64,000 nt of DNA from Pycnopodia helianthoides. Lineage: Eukaryota; Echinodermata; Asteroidea; Forcipulatida; Asteriidae. This document shows positions 12,094 to 23,608 of this stretch, in pieces (the stretch's first letter is position 1; each line of letters starts with the position of its first letter). The translations under genes were made by a program, and so were the position numbers. Under the pieces are notes generated by a model. The model ran no database searches, had not been told where the DNA came from, and saw only the letters and a program-made list of their open reading frames with translations. The stretch spans positions 3,356,948 through 3,420,947 of the forward strand of contig CM063243.1 in NCBI GenBank assembly GCA_032158295.1. Reading direction: 5' to 3'.

Positions 12094-12361
12094 ATTATAG
12101 TACAGAAACGTTATCGTTTGTGGCTATATTTAAACTACAGCTATGTTTTGTTTGTGTCATTAATGAGGGAGGAATTGTGTGTAACAGCCTGAAAAGGGGC
12201 TGTTCGGTACGGTGGAAAGGGTCAAAAACACAACTAAACTGACCCGGACTTTGGGTGATATTCTCCCAGCTGACGCGGAACTCAAAATGTCCCTTTGCTC
12301 CAGGGCAATACTGACTACAGGTCTCCCCCATTCCATTGCCACGGGACTATGGTTAAACAGA

Positions 12362-12556
12362 GCCTGATTTCATAGAGCTGCTTATTAAAAGCAGAACAAA
12401 ATTGCTTAACAACTTTCTGCTTAGCAGAGATGTGCAGGATACGAGTCACAAATTGTACATGCGGCATGGTAGTTTGACGGTAGCCTTATTCTGGTAAGCA
12501 TAATTTCGTTGTGCTTAGCTACTTTTTGTGCTTAAGCAGCTCTATGAAATTGGGCA
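12362..12556. repeat. Foldback repeat, CAATTTCATAG family
   Basis: The left end ATTTCATAGAGCTGCTTA is inverted relative to the right end TAAGCAGCTCTATGAAAT. The interior resembles the copy at 57303-57504. Non-coding. Confidence 0.75.
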
Positions 12557-12559
12557 CAG

Positions 12560-13324
12560 AATGAATCGTGCTAATTGCTATAATATATACAAAATGAAGA
12601 TTCTCCTAACACCAACAAACCTCGTATGGCCCAAATTATTGAAAGAATTGATTTTTTTAAATAACAGCCGTGAGACAGTACGTCGAGATACAGTGCACCA
12701 ATAATGTATCCCCCACCCATCCTACTTCGACACGCCCCCTCCACCATGGATGAGAAATGGCAATAAAAGGAGGTGAAATTCACACATTTTAATTAAATGC
12801 TTATCATACAAACTATCGTTTTTATCCTGAAATGTGCTTCCAGTGCTGTACAAACTTCCTAATAAGGCCAAGTACCAATATTTATTTTTGTAGAATTGCA
12901 GGTACATTTCACGTGTCTCGAAATACTTTGACTATAACGCTATCGTCGTAATCACGTGCTGGTGACGTCATACGCATTGTTCTTATCGATTATTGTGTAA
13001 TCTACAAGCGAACTGTTGCATGCAACCGGCTGTTGGGTCAAAGTTCACCTCGTGGGCCGATTGTGCTACTACTATCGGATTGATGATCTCAAAACTTTTG
13101 TTCGCCAGTGTGCGTTTGTGATGACGAAATACTCAACGCAAGTATGCGTTCGTTTTTAGGCAGACCAAAGTCCAAAATCTTTGATTGAACTTACAATTTC
13201 TGGCCCACACGTGAGCTATTTCCACTCAAGTATTCATTAAATATTGTACCTTTGAGTGTTCTCGACATTTTAGGTCCCTGCAAAATTTAATCAGGCAGTG
13301 ACGTATTGAATCTGAAAAGGGTGA
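12560..13324. other. Intergenic sequence, no gene seen
   Basis: No open frame resembles a known protein. A TGACGTCA element near 12963 stands alone. Nothing else is recognised. Confidence 0.4.
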
Positions 13325-13690
13325 CAATTCAATAATATAATAACAATAATATGGATTTATAAAGCGCACATTCTATTAAAAATACATTACTCATGGCGCT
13401 ACAGCACGTAAATATACAAAGATTAAACAATGTGACAATTCAGAACTAAGAAACTAGACACTATGCTTGTGTAAAGAGCAGTGTCTTCAGTTTTGTTCTG
13501 AAAGTTTGCAGAGAAACAATGTTCCGGATTGAGTCAGGTAGTTTATCCCAGAGAACAGGTCCAATGATTGTGTGAAAAGGCCCGGTCACCATAGCGTACT
13601 GTCCGGGACTTTGGAACAACTAGGACTAGTGAGGAGTTGGAACGAAGCAAGTAGTTAACCTGTTTTATTTTGAGTAATTCCTTGATGTAG
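13325..13690. repeat. Dispersed non-coding repeat
   Basis: It opens with an AATAACAATAATATGG run followed by TTTATAAAGCGCA, which resembles a SINE or retroelement 3' tail in antisense. It then continues with a segment related to 9690-10160. No frame is preserved. Confidence 0.4.
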
Positions 13691-14319
13691 TCAGGTGCTA
13701 GAATCATGAAGTGATTTGTAAACTAAAGTCAAGATCTTTAAAGTCAATCCTCTTTTGGAGAACGATAGCGGGGTCAACAAGTTTGTACGCGGCACGTTTA
13801 TTCGGGAGGTTTGCTTCACACTATTATACGGCCCTTTCTGATTCTCACTGGTGAAACACAGAACCTTTTTTTTCCCCTGCACAAATTGGCTAGGGAAAAG
13901 ATCTATTGCGTTCTAAACCATACTTTGAACCAGTTCCAGATAACCTTGACTCCACTGATACATAAACAATAGCCTCGTCCAGTGACGCACTTTCAAAATG
14001 AACAAGCCAGAACTTGCGAGTGAAAGTGAAGGTTTTATAAACACGGCCCGGATTTGCTCGCTGTGTATACGGTTGTGTTGGGTTTTGAAAACACAGCGCG
14101 AAGAAACTGAACTTTGCACACAGTGCTGTGACGTACGCTGTGTAAAGGTGCATTCTTGAGAAAAGTGCGTTCTGGTCGGAAAATGGAGTAGGCTCTGAAA
14201 AGAGCTCGTTGGTTGCTCTCGTCGTCTTCGGGAGTAAACCAATCAGCTCTATCAGAGCCAACACCTCTGCTTATAAGGTTTACATTGTGTAGACGAAATA
14301 GTACCAACAAACCTTATAG

Positions 14320-14516
14320 CCTGCCCGATATGGGGCAGAGGGTGTCCCCCCCCCAATGTTCCATACTATAACACACTATTTTCCTCTTGTATAGAACTCC
14401 CCACCCCCACTAAAATCCTCAACAGAATTCCTGAGATTCCAAGCACAAGATGAAGACACAATAGGTGTGTGTGGGGGGGGGGGGGGTACCCTCTGCCCAA
14501 TATCGAGCACCAATTG
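14320..14516. repeat. GC-homopolymer foldback MITE, family 3
   Basis: The left arm GCCCGATATGGGGCAGAGGG and the right arm CCCTCTGCCCAATATCGAGC are inverted. Runs of C and G sit just inside the arms, and the middle reads through AGATTCCAAGCACAAGATGA. Near-identical copies are at 17861 and, inverted, at 32405. Confidence 0.85.
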
Positions 14517-14837
14517 AAAAACCTAGTAGTATATGCCACGTCATTACGCAACACCGGAATCTCTACTACCTGGAGTTCTGTTTCGAAAAGAGCGCGCTTT
14601 AATTTTTAGAAAATGCACTAACTATACGTCACACCCGTTAGCAAGGTTCAGTTACTCCGTGTTGTATTTTCAAAACTTGTAAATTTTACTCGAAAGAATG
14701 CCTAGATTAGATCAGGTTTAATTCACTTAAAGAAAGCGTCATTCCCCTTAGATTGTTTGTTTGTCAACGTAACGCTGATTAGGCACATTCATAAAGAAAT
14801 ACACAATAGAAGTCACATGTCAAAGTTTCAGCTGAAT

Positions 14838-15236
14838 ACAGTGTCTACTTGCTGAGAAAACAGCAAGAACATCAAATCCATCTTTTTAGCGAGGTGACAG
14901 CGGGTACCAACTGCGTCTCTGGCCGCAGCATTCGCAAAAGGACACCAACCCTCAGAAGACTGAAAAAACGATTCATGCATGAATCGTTTCTCAGATTCAA
15001 ATGTTTTGGGGTGAAAATTATCCAGGCCATATATTACTTCGTTGGGAATCCTTTCTCAAAGTAGTTTAATTACACTATCAACAGCTGCAGTGCTTCTCAC
15101 CAAGTACGTTTTGATGGTCATTGATTTTTTGGAGTATTTTACCAGACTGGTCTATCCCCCGACCTTAAGATCTGAGCTTCACATCCAGAAGTGGACTTTG
15201 CTAATTACCAGAGTAGATGTAGATGGCAATTCGTGA
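14838..15236. repeat. MITE family 1, diverged copy
   Basis: It contains the central stem ATTCATGCATGAAT followed by CGTTTCTCAGATTCAAATG, and the right-hand block AAGTACGTTTTGATGGTCAT. The left end is lost. Confidence 0.5.
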
Positions 15237-15384
15237 GAAAATGAAATAAAAATTTGGTAAAACAGACTCGGGGCATAGGTCTAAATCAGTATTTTTATAT
15301 GGAAGACTTGAGAATTTTCCGTGTTGGGCTTAATAAGGAGTCATCCGTGCGGGTCTGGCGTCATGGCCGGGTTGAAGCATGTGT

Positions 15385-15725
15385 ACAACATTGGTAATTG
15401 TCCAATACCAGTATCCACACTTTGTGTGTCCCAACAGATCCATGAAATAACAAACATGTGAACATTTAAGCTCAATCGGTCATTAGAGTCACAAGAAAAC
15501 AGTAAAAGACCCCTTTTATATGTTTTCACTGTTTTCAAACATCGGATTTTATAACCGTGATAAATACTTATTGTTTAACTCATTTCTCAAAAACTATAGC
15601 ATTTCAAGCAAAACTATTTCAAGGGAAGTTTTCCACCGTGACCATCTTCATACCATGTAAGTTATGTGCAAATCTGTGAACATTTATATATTTTTGGTCT
15701 TCCCAAAATTGTACATATACTGAAA
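15385..15725. repeat. MITE family 1, diverged copy
   Basis: It begins near ACAACATTGGTAATTGTCC and ends near CTTCCCAAAATTGTACA. Internal blocks (GAACATTTAAGCTCAATCGG, GTTTTCCACCGTGACCATC) match the copies at 10826 and 32759. Confidence 0.6.
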
Positions 15726-15844
15726 GCTGCCACAGAATGCGGAAGGCCGTGGGCTTGATTTCCACCTGAGACGCTGCGCCTGCTTCTGTTCCGCAAACTC
15801 GGTAATGAATATTCAATGTGAATATTCAAATTGAACCATACCAT

Positions 15845-17009
15845 GGTAAAGTTTTTATTTATTTATCGAAAGCCTTCCGCAAATACCCACACACCAAATA
15901 GAATCGATAGTATCGATTATCCAATGCCTAAGAAGATAACTGATCAGTGGGCCTTGTGCAATTCGGATCATTAGTTTTAAATGAAGTTAGTTGTTGATTA
16001 CCATACATAAATAGTTGATACCTAATTAAAGTTGTTTGTGTGGCACCGATCGCTGGGAGAATTTTCCATTAAACAACATTTACAAGTAACTTACCTTTCA
16101 AACTGCAAACAGATGAAGTATAGCGAGTGAAAAATCTCGCCTACAGGTTGAAAGGAGAGAAAACGTCCGATGCAGCATTAGTAACCCTTTTCCCTCTCTA
16201 TACTTACACATTTATTTTGAGGTCTTGGCTTCTCCCAGTGGAAATGACTCTCAGATTTTGCTAAACAGCACCGTCCTGATCGACTTGGAGTCCTGACAAA
16301 TTAGACCGGACCCATTCATTAGCCCGGTGTGCGTTTAAATTACTTGCTACCGTTCAGCACTTCCCCAACGGCGTGAATTGCACTTTAGCTCAAAATATAG
16401 TCTTGGTGCAAGGCGTTCATCAAGTGTTTTTTTCGCATGGTGCGTGGTGTGTTCTTAATGTGATCGCGAGAGCTGTATATGGAAATGGTCAACAACGTTT
16501 TGCCCCAAGACTAGCTTTAATACCGAGACAGACTTCCACTAAGCGAACTTATACACTGATGACCGACTGTAATCCATAGCATTCCAGTCGTCTGAAAATT
16601 TCTTATTGCAAGGTGTGCATCACACAGAAGGTCAATTGAAAAAAATGAGACCCAGACCAACCAGTGGTGATTGTGGAGGCACATTAAAAAGATCAAGACA
16701 AATTTGTAAAACAAGAAACTGGACTTCAATAGCACTTGTACAAGACAGACAGAAAACTTAACAGGACAAGAAAACAGTCCCAACAAACAAACACAAACAA
16801 ACAAAGCAAAAGTGATCGAACAAACTATGACTGTATGAAAGTAAAAACTCTCAGAGAACAGAGGATGGTGAAAGAGAAGCAGCTACTCCAGATAAGTGAG
16901 AGACAGAGTGGGGTATTTTGGGGTGAAGTTCTTAAAAGATGGACGGCCATTTTGTTTTTCATTCATTCAAAATTGTAACCAAAGCGAGGCTGGATGGGAA
17001 ATTAGTCAG
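15845..17009. other. Intergenic sequence, no gene seen
   Basis: Only short chance frames. A 28-nt hairpin (GCACCGATT arms, 17010-17037) lies at its right edge. Confidence 0.4.
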
Positions 17010-17142
17010 GCACCGATTTTTGAAAATGAATCGGTGCTCAAGTTTTGTTTTACTTAAAGGTATAACAGGCTTCGTTGTTAAGTTTTAGAGGAGTAAACTG
17101 TTGTTATTTTTTCTGTAACATTAATTGTTAAGAAGCATTATA

Positions 17143-17217
17143 GGGCTAGTTAGCTCATTTGGTAGAGCGCCGGCACGTTGAATCCGGAGGTCGCAGGTTC
17201 AAGTCCTGCTCTAGTCA
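17143..17217 (+). repeat. tRNA-derived SINE head (tRNA pseudogene)
   Basis: The sequence folds partly like a tRNA. The D-stem is GCTC/GAGC, the T-stem GCAGG/CCTGC around TTCAAGT, and the acceptor GGCTAGT pairs 6 of 7 with TCTAGTC. The A-box (TAGCTCATTTGG) and B-box (GGTTCAAGTCC) are intact. The anticodon arm is wrong: the loop is too long and lacks U33. Related heads with the same defects lie at 40345 (+) and 40861-40933 (-), so this is a SINE family rather than a working tRNA gene. Confidence 0.7.
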
Positions 17218-17860
17218 TTTTTGTATCTGTTTAACGCGCAAAAATACATACATTGTTAATAAACAGAAGCAGACAACCAACCCAAGGGTCACGTCGAAGT
17301 GGAAACAACGAAAAACGGTAAAGGTTTTTTTTTAAGGAAGGCACACGTTCATATTACGTGCTTATTTCGATTATTGCAAACGAACTTTACAACGATGATT
17401 CTGAGGGCTTTTCACTTGCTATTTTGTCGATTCTGGGAGTATTTCAGATGGATCTATTTCTCTGGAGAATTGAAATTTGTACTTCATAATCTATTCCTAT
17501 TATGGGTTTCCAGGTTTGAGCTTATCCGTTTTTATTACCGATAGTTATACCATACTTATCTTGAAACAAATGCGAGAGCAGTTGTTGCATGATAATTAAT
17601 TGTCCAAATACTCCACAGATATCATCATCCAATCCGCTACGAATCTTATGATAAACAATGTTGTTAGTCCAAACCCATAGAGCAAATTGGCCAGTCCTTG
17701 CCTTAATCCCAACAAAAGAATCACGAACAACTGGGTAGCCCATAATCGAAGCATTTTGGGGAAATCCCCGTCCTGTAGTCTTCGTGTATGCAAATCCGGC
17801 ATTACATGAGGCTAGGTAAAGAGACTTTTAAACAACTCAACAAAGCCATCCTTGATTACC

Positions 17861-18062
17861 ATGCCCGATATGGGGCAGAGGGTGGTCCCCCCCCCCCCCA
17901 ATGTTCCCATACTATAATACACTATTTTTCTCTTGTATAGAACCCCCCCCCCACTAAAATCCTCAAAAGAATGCCTGAGATTCCAAGCACACAATGAAGA
18001 CACAATAGGTGTGTGTGTGTGGGGGGGGGGGGTACCCTCTGCCCCATATCGAGCACCAATTG
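17861..18062. repeat. GC-homopolymer foldback MITE, family 3
   Basis: This copy is nearly identical to 14320-14516, with inverted arms GCCCGATATGGGGCAGAGGG and CCCTCTGCCCCATATCGAGC, a poly-C run at about 17886-17900 and a poly-G run at about 18020-18032. The high similarity implies recent movement. Confidence 0.85.
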
Positions 18063-18765
18063 CAGGAGCAAACATTCACATTGTACACAAAAAAGGGAAC
18101 TCAAGAACCAGGATTTGAGAATTCCTGGACATTCAAGTTCCATCGATTTGTTTTCCCCCACCCGGCTTCAGCCCCAAGTCAATCCGGTTTCAATTGTGCT
18201 CTAGAATACAACAGAAGTGATATTCGACGACTTTCTACATAACTGTCACTCATTGTTCAATGACTTTTACTGTTTCAGAAGATAACGGTCAGTCCAGCTC
18301 GGTGCGTGTATGAGCGCTACCATAGAGCAAGGACAGAGACAAAAAAAATACCCCAATCGGTCTGCTTTCACATTAACACTTAATAAAAACTGACCTCTTC
18401 AGTTTTGTTTTGTTTGACAAGTGTGAATCCTGCACTTTAGGTCCGGTCGTCTGCACGTGTCCTTTTAGAAGAAGTCCTGGCCTTGGCTGCCCCCTCGGAA
18501 GGAACCTGTATGACAAACGTCAGAACCGATTTCATGGTCAAATCTTAAGTAACTAGAAAAGCTGCGAGAATGATTACCTCCCGTAGGCAAGAGACATTGT
18601 TGTTTTTTCTACTCGTGACGTGTTTTTCTTTGGAGAGATCCTCGATGAGGAAGTGGAAAGTCACGTCAATTTGATTCAATAGAACGTGGGGCCTCACAGA
18701 ACACTCTGTCCTCAGAGACAGGCGTACGACCCAGGGGGGCAGGAGGGCAACTGCGCCCACCTCAT

Positions 18766-18961
18766 ATTCGGGCAAAACAGTGGCGAAAATTCGGGCAAAG
18801 CAGTGGGGAAAATTCGGGCAAAACAGTGGCGAAAATTTGGGCAAAACAGTGGCGAAAATTCGGGCAAAACAGTGGCAAAAATTCGGGCAAAACAGTGGAG
18901 AAAGTTCGGGCAAGACAGTGGCGAAAATTCGGGCAAAACAGTGGCAAAAATTCGGGCGAAA
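18766..18961. repeat. 23-bp minisatellite, about 8.5 units
   Basis: The repeat unit is 23 bp, starts ATTCGGGCAAAACAGTGG and ends CGAAA, and occurs eight times plus a partial. Variants are one to three substitutions with no indels. Because 23 is not a multiple of 3 and the unit has few stops, several frames on both strands stay open here. These are artefacts, not genes. Confidence 0.95.
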
Positions 18962-19477
18962 ATTCGAGAAGAAAATGGACAGAGAAAGCAAAAAATACTC
19001 TTTTCCCCCGGTATAAGTAATCAGAACTTATGTTTAAGGTGTAAATTTGGGGGCAAATCAACCCCTTAGCCCCCCTCAACCAATGAGTCTCGAATCGCCC
19101 ATGTCCTCAGACAAGGCAAGATGAGATGCAGTCGTGAAAAAAGGCAATGTGAAATAGGCGAACAAACGGCTGGACAGAAACACAATCAGAACACAAAAAC
19201 AGACAAACGAAGAGACGACTGAAATCCGAAGACACTGAGAAAAAAAGAAAAAGAAATGAGAGGGCATTTATAATGGTTGACTGTGCAATTCTCATATAGA
19301 TTTACTATTGAAGCACTAAGTCAATCCCTGGGTGATTTTTGAAGCCAAGATTGATAAGAGAGATGACGAGGAAGTTATGTAAAACAATAAATATTAATGT
19401 TCTTATCGTAAACCCTGCCTTCTTGTCGAGACATCCTTTCCGTACGTAATGACGTAAATCCGGCCCAATAAACCCTG

Positions 19478-19844
19478 ACAGGCAGGATACACTTTTGGCA
19501 ATTATTCAACAAGTTAATGATCATACAAAACGTACTTGGTATAATAGCACTGGAGAGCTGTTGATATTATAAAACATTGCTAGAACCGACCCCCTTTTTA
19601 AGTAATGTAGTTTTCGAGAAAGAGGTAATTTTTCACCCCGAAAATTTGAATCTGAGAAAAGGCTTCAGGCGTAGAGCTTTTTTCAGGCATCTGAAAGGGC
19701 GGGCTTTTTCTGTCATTATTTTCTTGCAACTCCGATGACAACTTAAGCTCAAGGTTTGTTATTTTATGCATATAGTGTTGGGATATTTTAAGCGAGGATT
19801 CTGGTCTTTGACAATTTTACCAAAAGTATACCCTGCTGCCCTTA
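19478..19844. repeat. MITE family 1
   Basis: The left end GGCAGGATACACTTTTGG and the right end CCAAAAGTATACCCTGC are inverted, and the order of internal blocks is the same as at 54841-55216. Confidence 0.75.
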
Positions 19845-19984
19845 ATGCACGCGCACAACGTATTCACCGTTGTATATCCGGTTTAGATTACGCCTTTAAA
19901 TTACGAACCGGTGCCTAGATTCAAGAGGCTATGGCCGTTTGGCTTTTGAGCTGGGCTCAACCAAAATATAACACCCCTGAACGA

Positions 19985-20200
19985 CTAATCTGTTAAGACT
20001 CCAGTCTTGGGAAAATGACCATACACCTTTAATTTAAGCAAAATAGGGCCATTTGTTGAGGGCTTGATACCCCAAATTGTTCCAGGTTGAACGTCAACAA
20101 CCCAAAGGGGTGCATTAGTGGACCATTTTTTCAACAATCCATAAGAGCTATGGCCTTCAAATCTTTGATCAACAGAAACAAAGTTGTGGGTTACATTGTT
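19985..20200 (-). repeat. Dispersed repeat, inverted copy of 27375-27585
   Basis: On the minus strand it reads ACCCACAACTTTGTTTC, then GGATTGTTGAAAAAATGG, then CAACAAATGGCCCTATTTTG. The same blocks occur in order on the plus strand at 27375-27585. No conserved frame. Confidence 0.7.
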
Positions 20201-20412
20201 TGAAATTGAGGCTCCGCACACTCGAGTTGCTCTTTATTCAGTGTTGTGCTGCAATCCTGCCTTCCTTTACCGGTTCAAAGTGGTTGACAAAAGGAAATTA
20301 TCAAAAAGTCAGCGGAATTCACGCAATCTTTTGATAAGTCTGTGCGTAGTTGAACCATGTACATGTACATGTACATCTACATGTACGTGGTTGATCTACT
20401 GCGTATATGAGG

Positions 20413-20905
20413 CCAAGTAAAAACAGAAACATGTTTCTCGTCCCCGCCCGCCTCCTTTTTGGCCGCCACCTCATTTTTTTTTTATAAAAAGGGGAACAAG
20501 AAAAGAAAAAAAAGAAACATTTTTGCCTAAGATTTTGTCTTTACTTTTTTTCACCGTATGTATTCTTTGTTTAAACATCGCATGCGAAGAGTATTGAGTA
20601 TGCCACAGATCAGCGTATGAGCCCGGCGTCTAGACTCTTCTACCTCAATTTCACTGTTTTTGGATGTTGAAACTTGCTTAGCAAGTGGACTAAGATGATA
20701 CAAATCACTTGTTTCGTCATACATTGCATCAGTATACTCAAATAGCACAAAATCTGTAAATAATGGCCAGCCATATTTAGCATGGCGGCCACCTTGGATA
20801 AAATAACAAAACAATTGGAAAATAGTAAATAGTAAAGCCCTTCCTCCTCCTCTTTTTGAAAAAAGTCCGGACGAGAAACATGTTTTTTGTGTTTTTGGGG
20901 GGCCT
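20413..20905. repeat. Foldback element with AAACATGTTT ends
   Basis: The left end AAACATGTTTCTCGTCC is inverted relative to the right end GGACGAGAAACATGTTTT. CCGCCCGCCTCCTTTTTGG lies inside the left end. A shorter relative is at 60790-61045. The 119-codon frame on the minus strand runs through the element and has no recognised domain. Confidence 0.75.
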
Positions 20906-20909
20906 AACA

Positions 20910-23560
20910 ACCGATAAATTCCAACGGACGTGTGTCCAGGGCAGGAGACTGTACGCAGCTTTTGTATTACCGGTTTGACGTCACGGTCGTTTTCCGGCTA
21001 CGACTAGACCATCCATGAACCCTTTGGCTTTGGGATCGAACGAACTCGACCCACTTCGCACAGGGTTGATTACGGTATTGATAAGCTCAACGGACATACC
21101 AGAGGAAACATTTGAACCCACAGAATTGATACAATGTTTCCGCTTGGGAAAAAAACTCCACACAAACATTTAATAGTGTGTGCAATGCAACTGTTGCATT
21201 ACGGCCATTTTTTGACCGGCTTCAAAAAGTTTTTAAACATATAGGCCTATATAATCTTTCTTTTCTTTGTGAAGATTGGTTCAAATTTTTTCCCAAAGAC
21301 TGTTCTTCTTCTATTCCGGCGAAAAAGAAGAAAAAAAATTGTGAAATCAAGACGAGAAACTATTTTTAAAATCCCACACAGTACAGACCGCACCTCATCA
21401 ACCGCGCCATTTTTCGGCTTCAACAACATTTCATGGAGAGAAAAAAAAAACAGTTTTAAATGAGTACATCGTTACTTTGTATTTACTTTCTTGATACAAG
21501 TGCCACCGAAATAATAGAGTTGAAAAGCTTCCACAGTAACAGTTGAAGGACTTATATTCATTTGGGTTTAACCATCACCGAAGGACGCGACAAAAACCGC
21601 TGAGATACAGCGCCCAATTTCCAAACAGCACTGCCCTTTCACTACTCATTGCGGAATTGTGATCTTCGATCCATAGAATTGCTGAGCCCCCTGCCCCAAA
21701 ACGAGATCCAAAATATGAATAAAAATGCACAGATGAATGTTTCGATACATAACAGTCCCCCCCCAAAAAAAGGATGTCTTTGCCCCCCCCCCCCATTAGA
21801 ATGTTACATAAAGCCACTGCGCTGCAGTGTAACGGTAATATCAGTAGCTTTAAAAACATTCAGCCATTCATGCCCAAATTTATGCCTTATTTTTTCTCTA
21901 GTGATCGAACAAATTGATCATTGCAAACGTAAGTATTACTATTATGGTAAAAGAGGGCTCTCCCCCCTCCCCCCCCCCCCAATCCCCGACCATGAAACAC
22001 CCAGACTCCGGGGAAATAGTACGTATGAAGGTTCACCACTAACCCATAAGATAATACTACAGGTGGTAGGATCCTCTCAAAGGCCGGAAAAGGTTTCTTG
22101 CCCCACCCCGACCCCACCCCAACCCCTCCCAAACCCACCCAACCCCACCCCACGAAACACACTCCGTATTATATATAGTACTGCACTCATCGATAAGAGA
22201 CAGGGGTTTGCTGTGTCCGACTTGGCGGCTCCGGCTATGGCTACGGGCGGATCGCCGCGTCATCATGCAGTGAAATATAGGACGTCCTTAGCAACACCCT
22301 TAGTAACGGTCGTAGCCGTAGCCGTAGCCGCCAATTCTGATAGTATGGCCTGATACAGAGAACTATTTGCAAAGAACCCCGATGAATTTCATCACTTTAG
22401 TTCCGAGAATCACCCCACCTCGCTTTGTCAGTCAGAACCATGCAGTTCGATTTTTCACCGAATGAACTCAGTTATTTCACGTGAGCAAGGTCACGGAAGT
22501 CTGGTTCTGCGGGCAAGGTCACGGATATCCCGGATGTCCTATACACCCACCCACCCGCCTCTCTCCACACACACACGCCCGTCGGGAACATACTTGTGAT
22601 GAAAGGTTTACCTGTTAAATTCAACAAACAGAATATCGAACCATTGAAGAACGTGAATCATTGTTTTAAATTGGTCAATGGATGGCACATTCACATGGTG
22701 ATTCATGTAATGAAGTGAAACTTCTTTGCAGAGGAAAACGGGAAAACGAAATTGAAGTGAATGAGAGAACAATGCGTAAAAAGGTCTGGGGTATACACTT
22801 ACATTGTCAACTTTAATTATTGTTTTTCAGAATTAAAAACAAAGAACGGATGTTGAAACAATGGAACAATGAAACAACGAAATGCTATTTTTTTTTTTAA
22901 ATAACAACACAGATTTTGAAAGTAATTTGAATGGACTTTATTCTCCCCTGGGGTAGTCTGAAATGTGGGAACTGCGACACGATGGTTTTCAAAAATGCGT
23001 TTAGCGAACTTTTTTAAGTGTTCACCCTTAGTTTCCTCCTGAAGACGATCAGAGCATACTGATCGAAACGTCAAGTAGTCACCTGATGTAAACCATTACA
23101 GGGTGCTATAATGGAAATTACTGGGTTTTGTAATTCGAAAATAATGAGCGCTTTGAGACGCCCTCGGATGTGATAAAGAACTATAATAAGAACTGCATTT
23201 TATTTTTATTGTTATTAAATATTAGTTGAATTAAACCAAGGGTTCTTTTCAGAAAAAAGGAACACGACAAATCAGAATTCGGTTCTTGCACGGATCCGCC
23301 TTGTGCGTGTAGAGCCTCGACTTCATGCTTCGTATTGTATGTATTTATCTGTTTGGATGAAAATGTCATTACATTTTAAACCGTGACAGTACAGAGTTAT
23401 ATGATGCTTCTATGCACTGCTGTTCCCAATTTCCTTCCCATGGAGTATGTAAATTGTACATCGCGCGTGCGCACTTTCCTTACTGGTTGGCAAAAAGAGT
23501 GAACTTTGCTGTATGTGACTAATGGTGGCGTGACGCACACGCGTTTGTGCGTCTGACTAT
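20910..23560. other. Intergenic, low-complexity and repeat-rich
   Basis: Poly-C/poly-A tracts (21760-21795, 21960-21985) and a C-rich microsatellite-like stretch (22090-22155) create a 234-codon open frame with no domain. A hammerhead-like retroelement end lies at 23039-23072. No gene recognised. Confidence 0.5.
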
Positions 23561-23561
23561 A

Positions 23562-23608
23562 GATAGTTCCATTGATTTACATTATACTGACAGATCAATG
23601 GATAGTTC
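23562..23608. mobile_element. 31-bp remnant of a P-like insertion between two target duplications
   Basis: The octamer GATAGTTC at 23562-23569 and again at 23601-23608 brackets 31 bp (23570-23600). This segment starts with the element's left terminal sequence (CATTGATTTACATTATACTG) and ends with its right terminal bases (ATCAATG). It reads as two transposon ends fused after loss of the interior. Confidence 0.8.

Noticed and set aside
17143..17217. Functional tRNA gene
   Set aside because: The A and B boxes and two stems are good, but the anticodon loop is too long and lacks U33, and sibling copies with the same flaws show it is a SINE head.
18766..18961. CRISPR array
   Set aside because: The units are directly adjacent with no unique spacers. 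It is a minisatellite in an animal genome.
18545..18991. 148-codon frame on the minus strand with repeated FCPNF-like peptides
   Set aside because: It is produced by the 23-bp minisatellite, and other frames on both strands are equally open.
21649..22353. 234-codon open frame on the plus strand
   Set aside because: It crosses poly-C and C-rich microsatellite tracts, is extremely Pro/Thr-biased, has no domain, and its start lies in low-complexity DNA. It is a chance frame.
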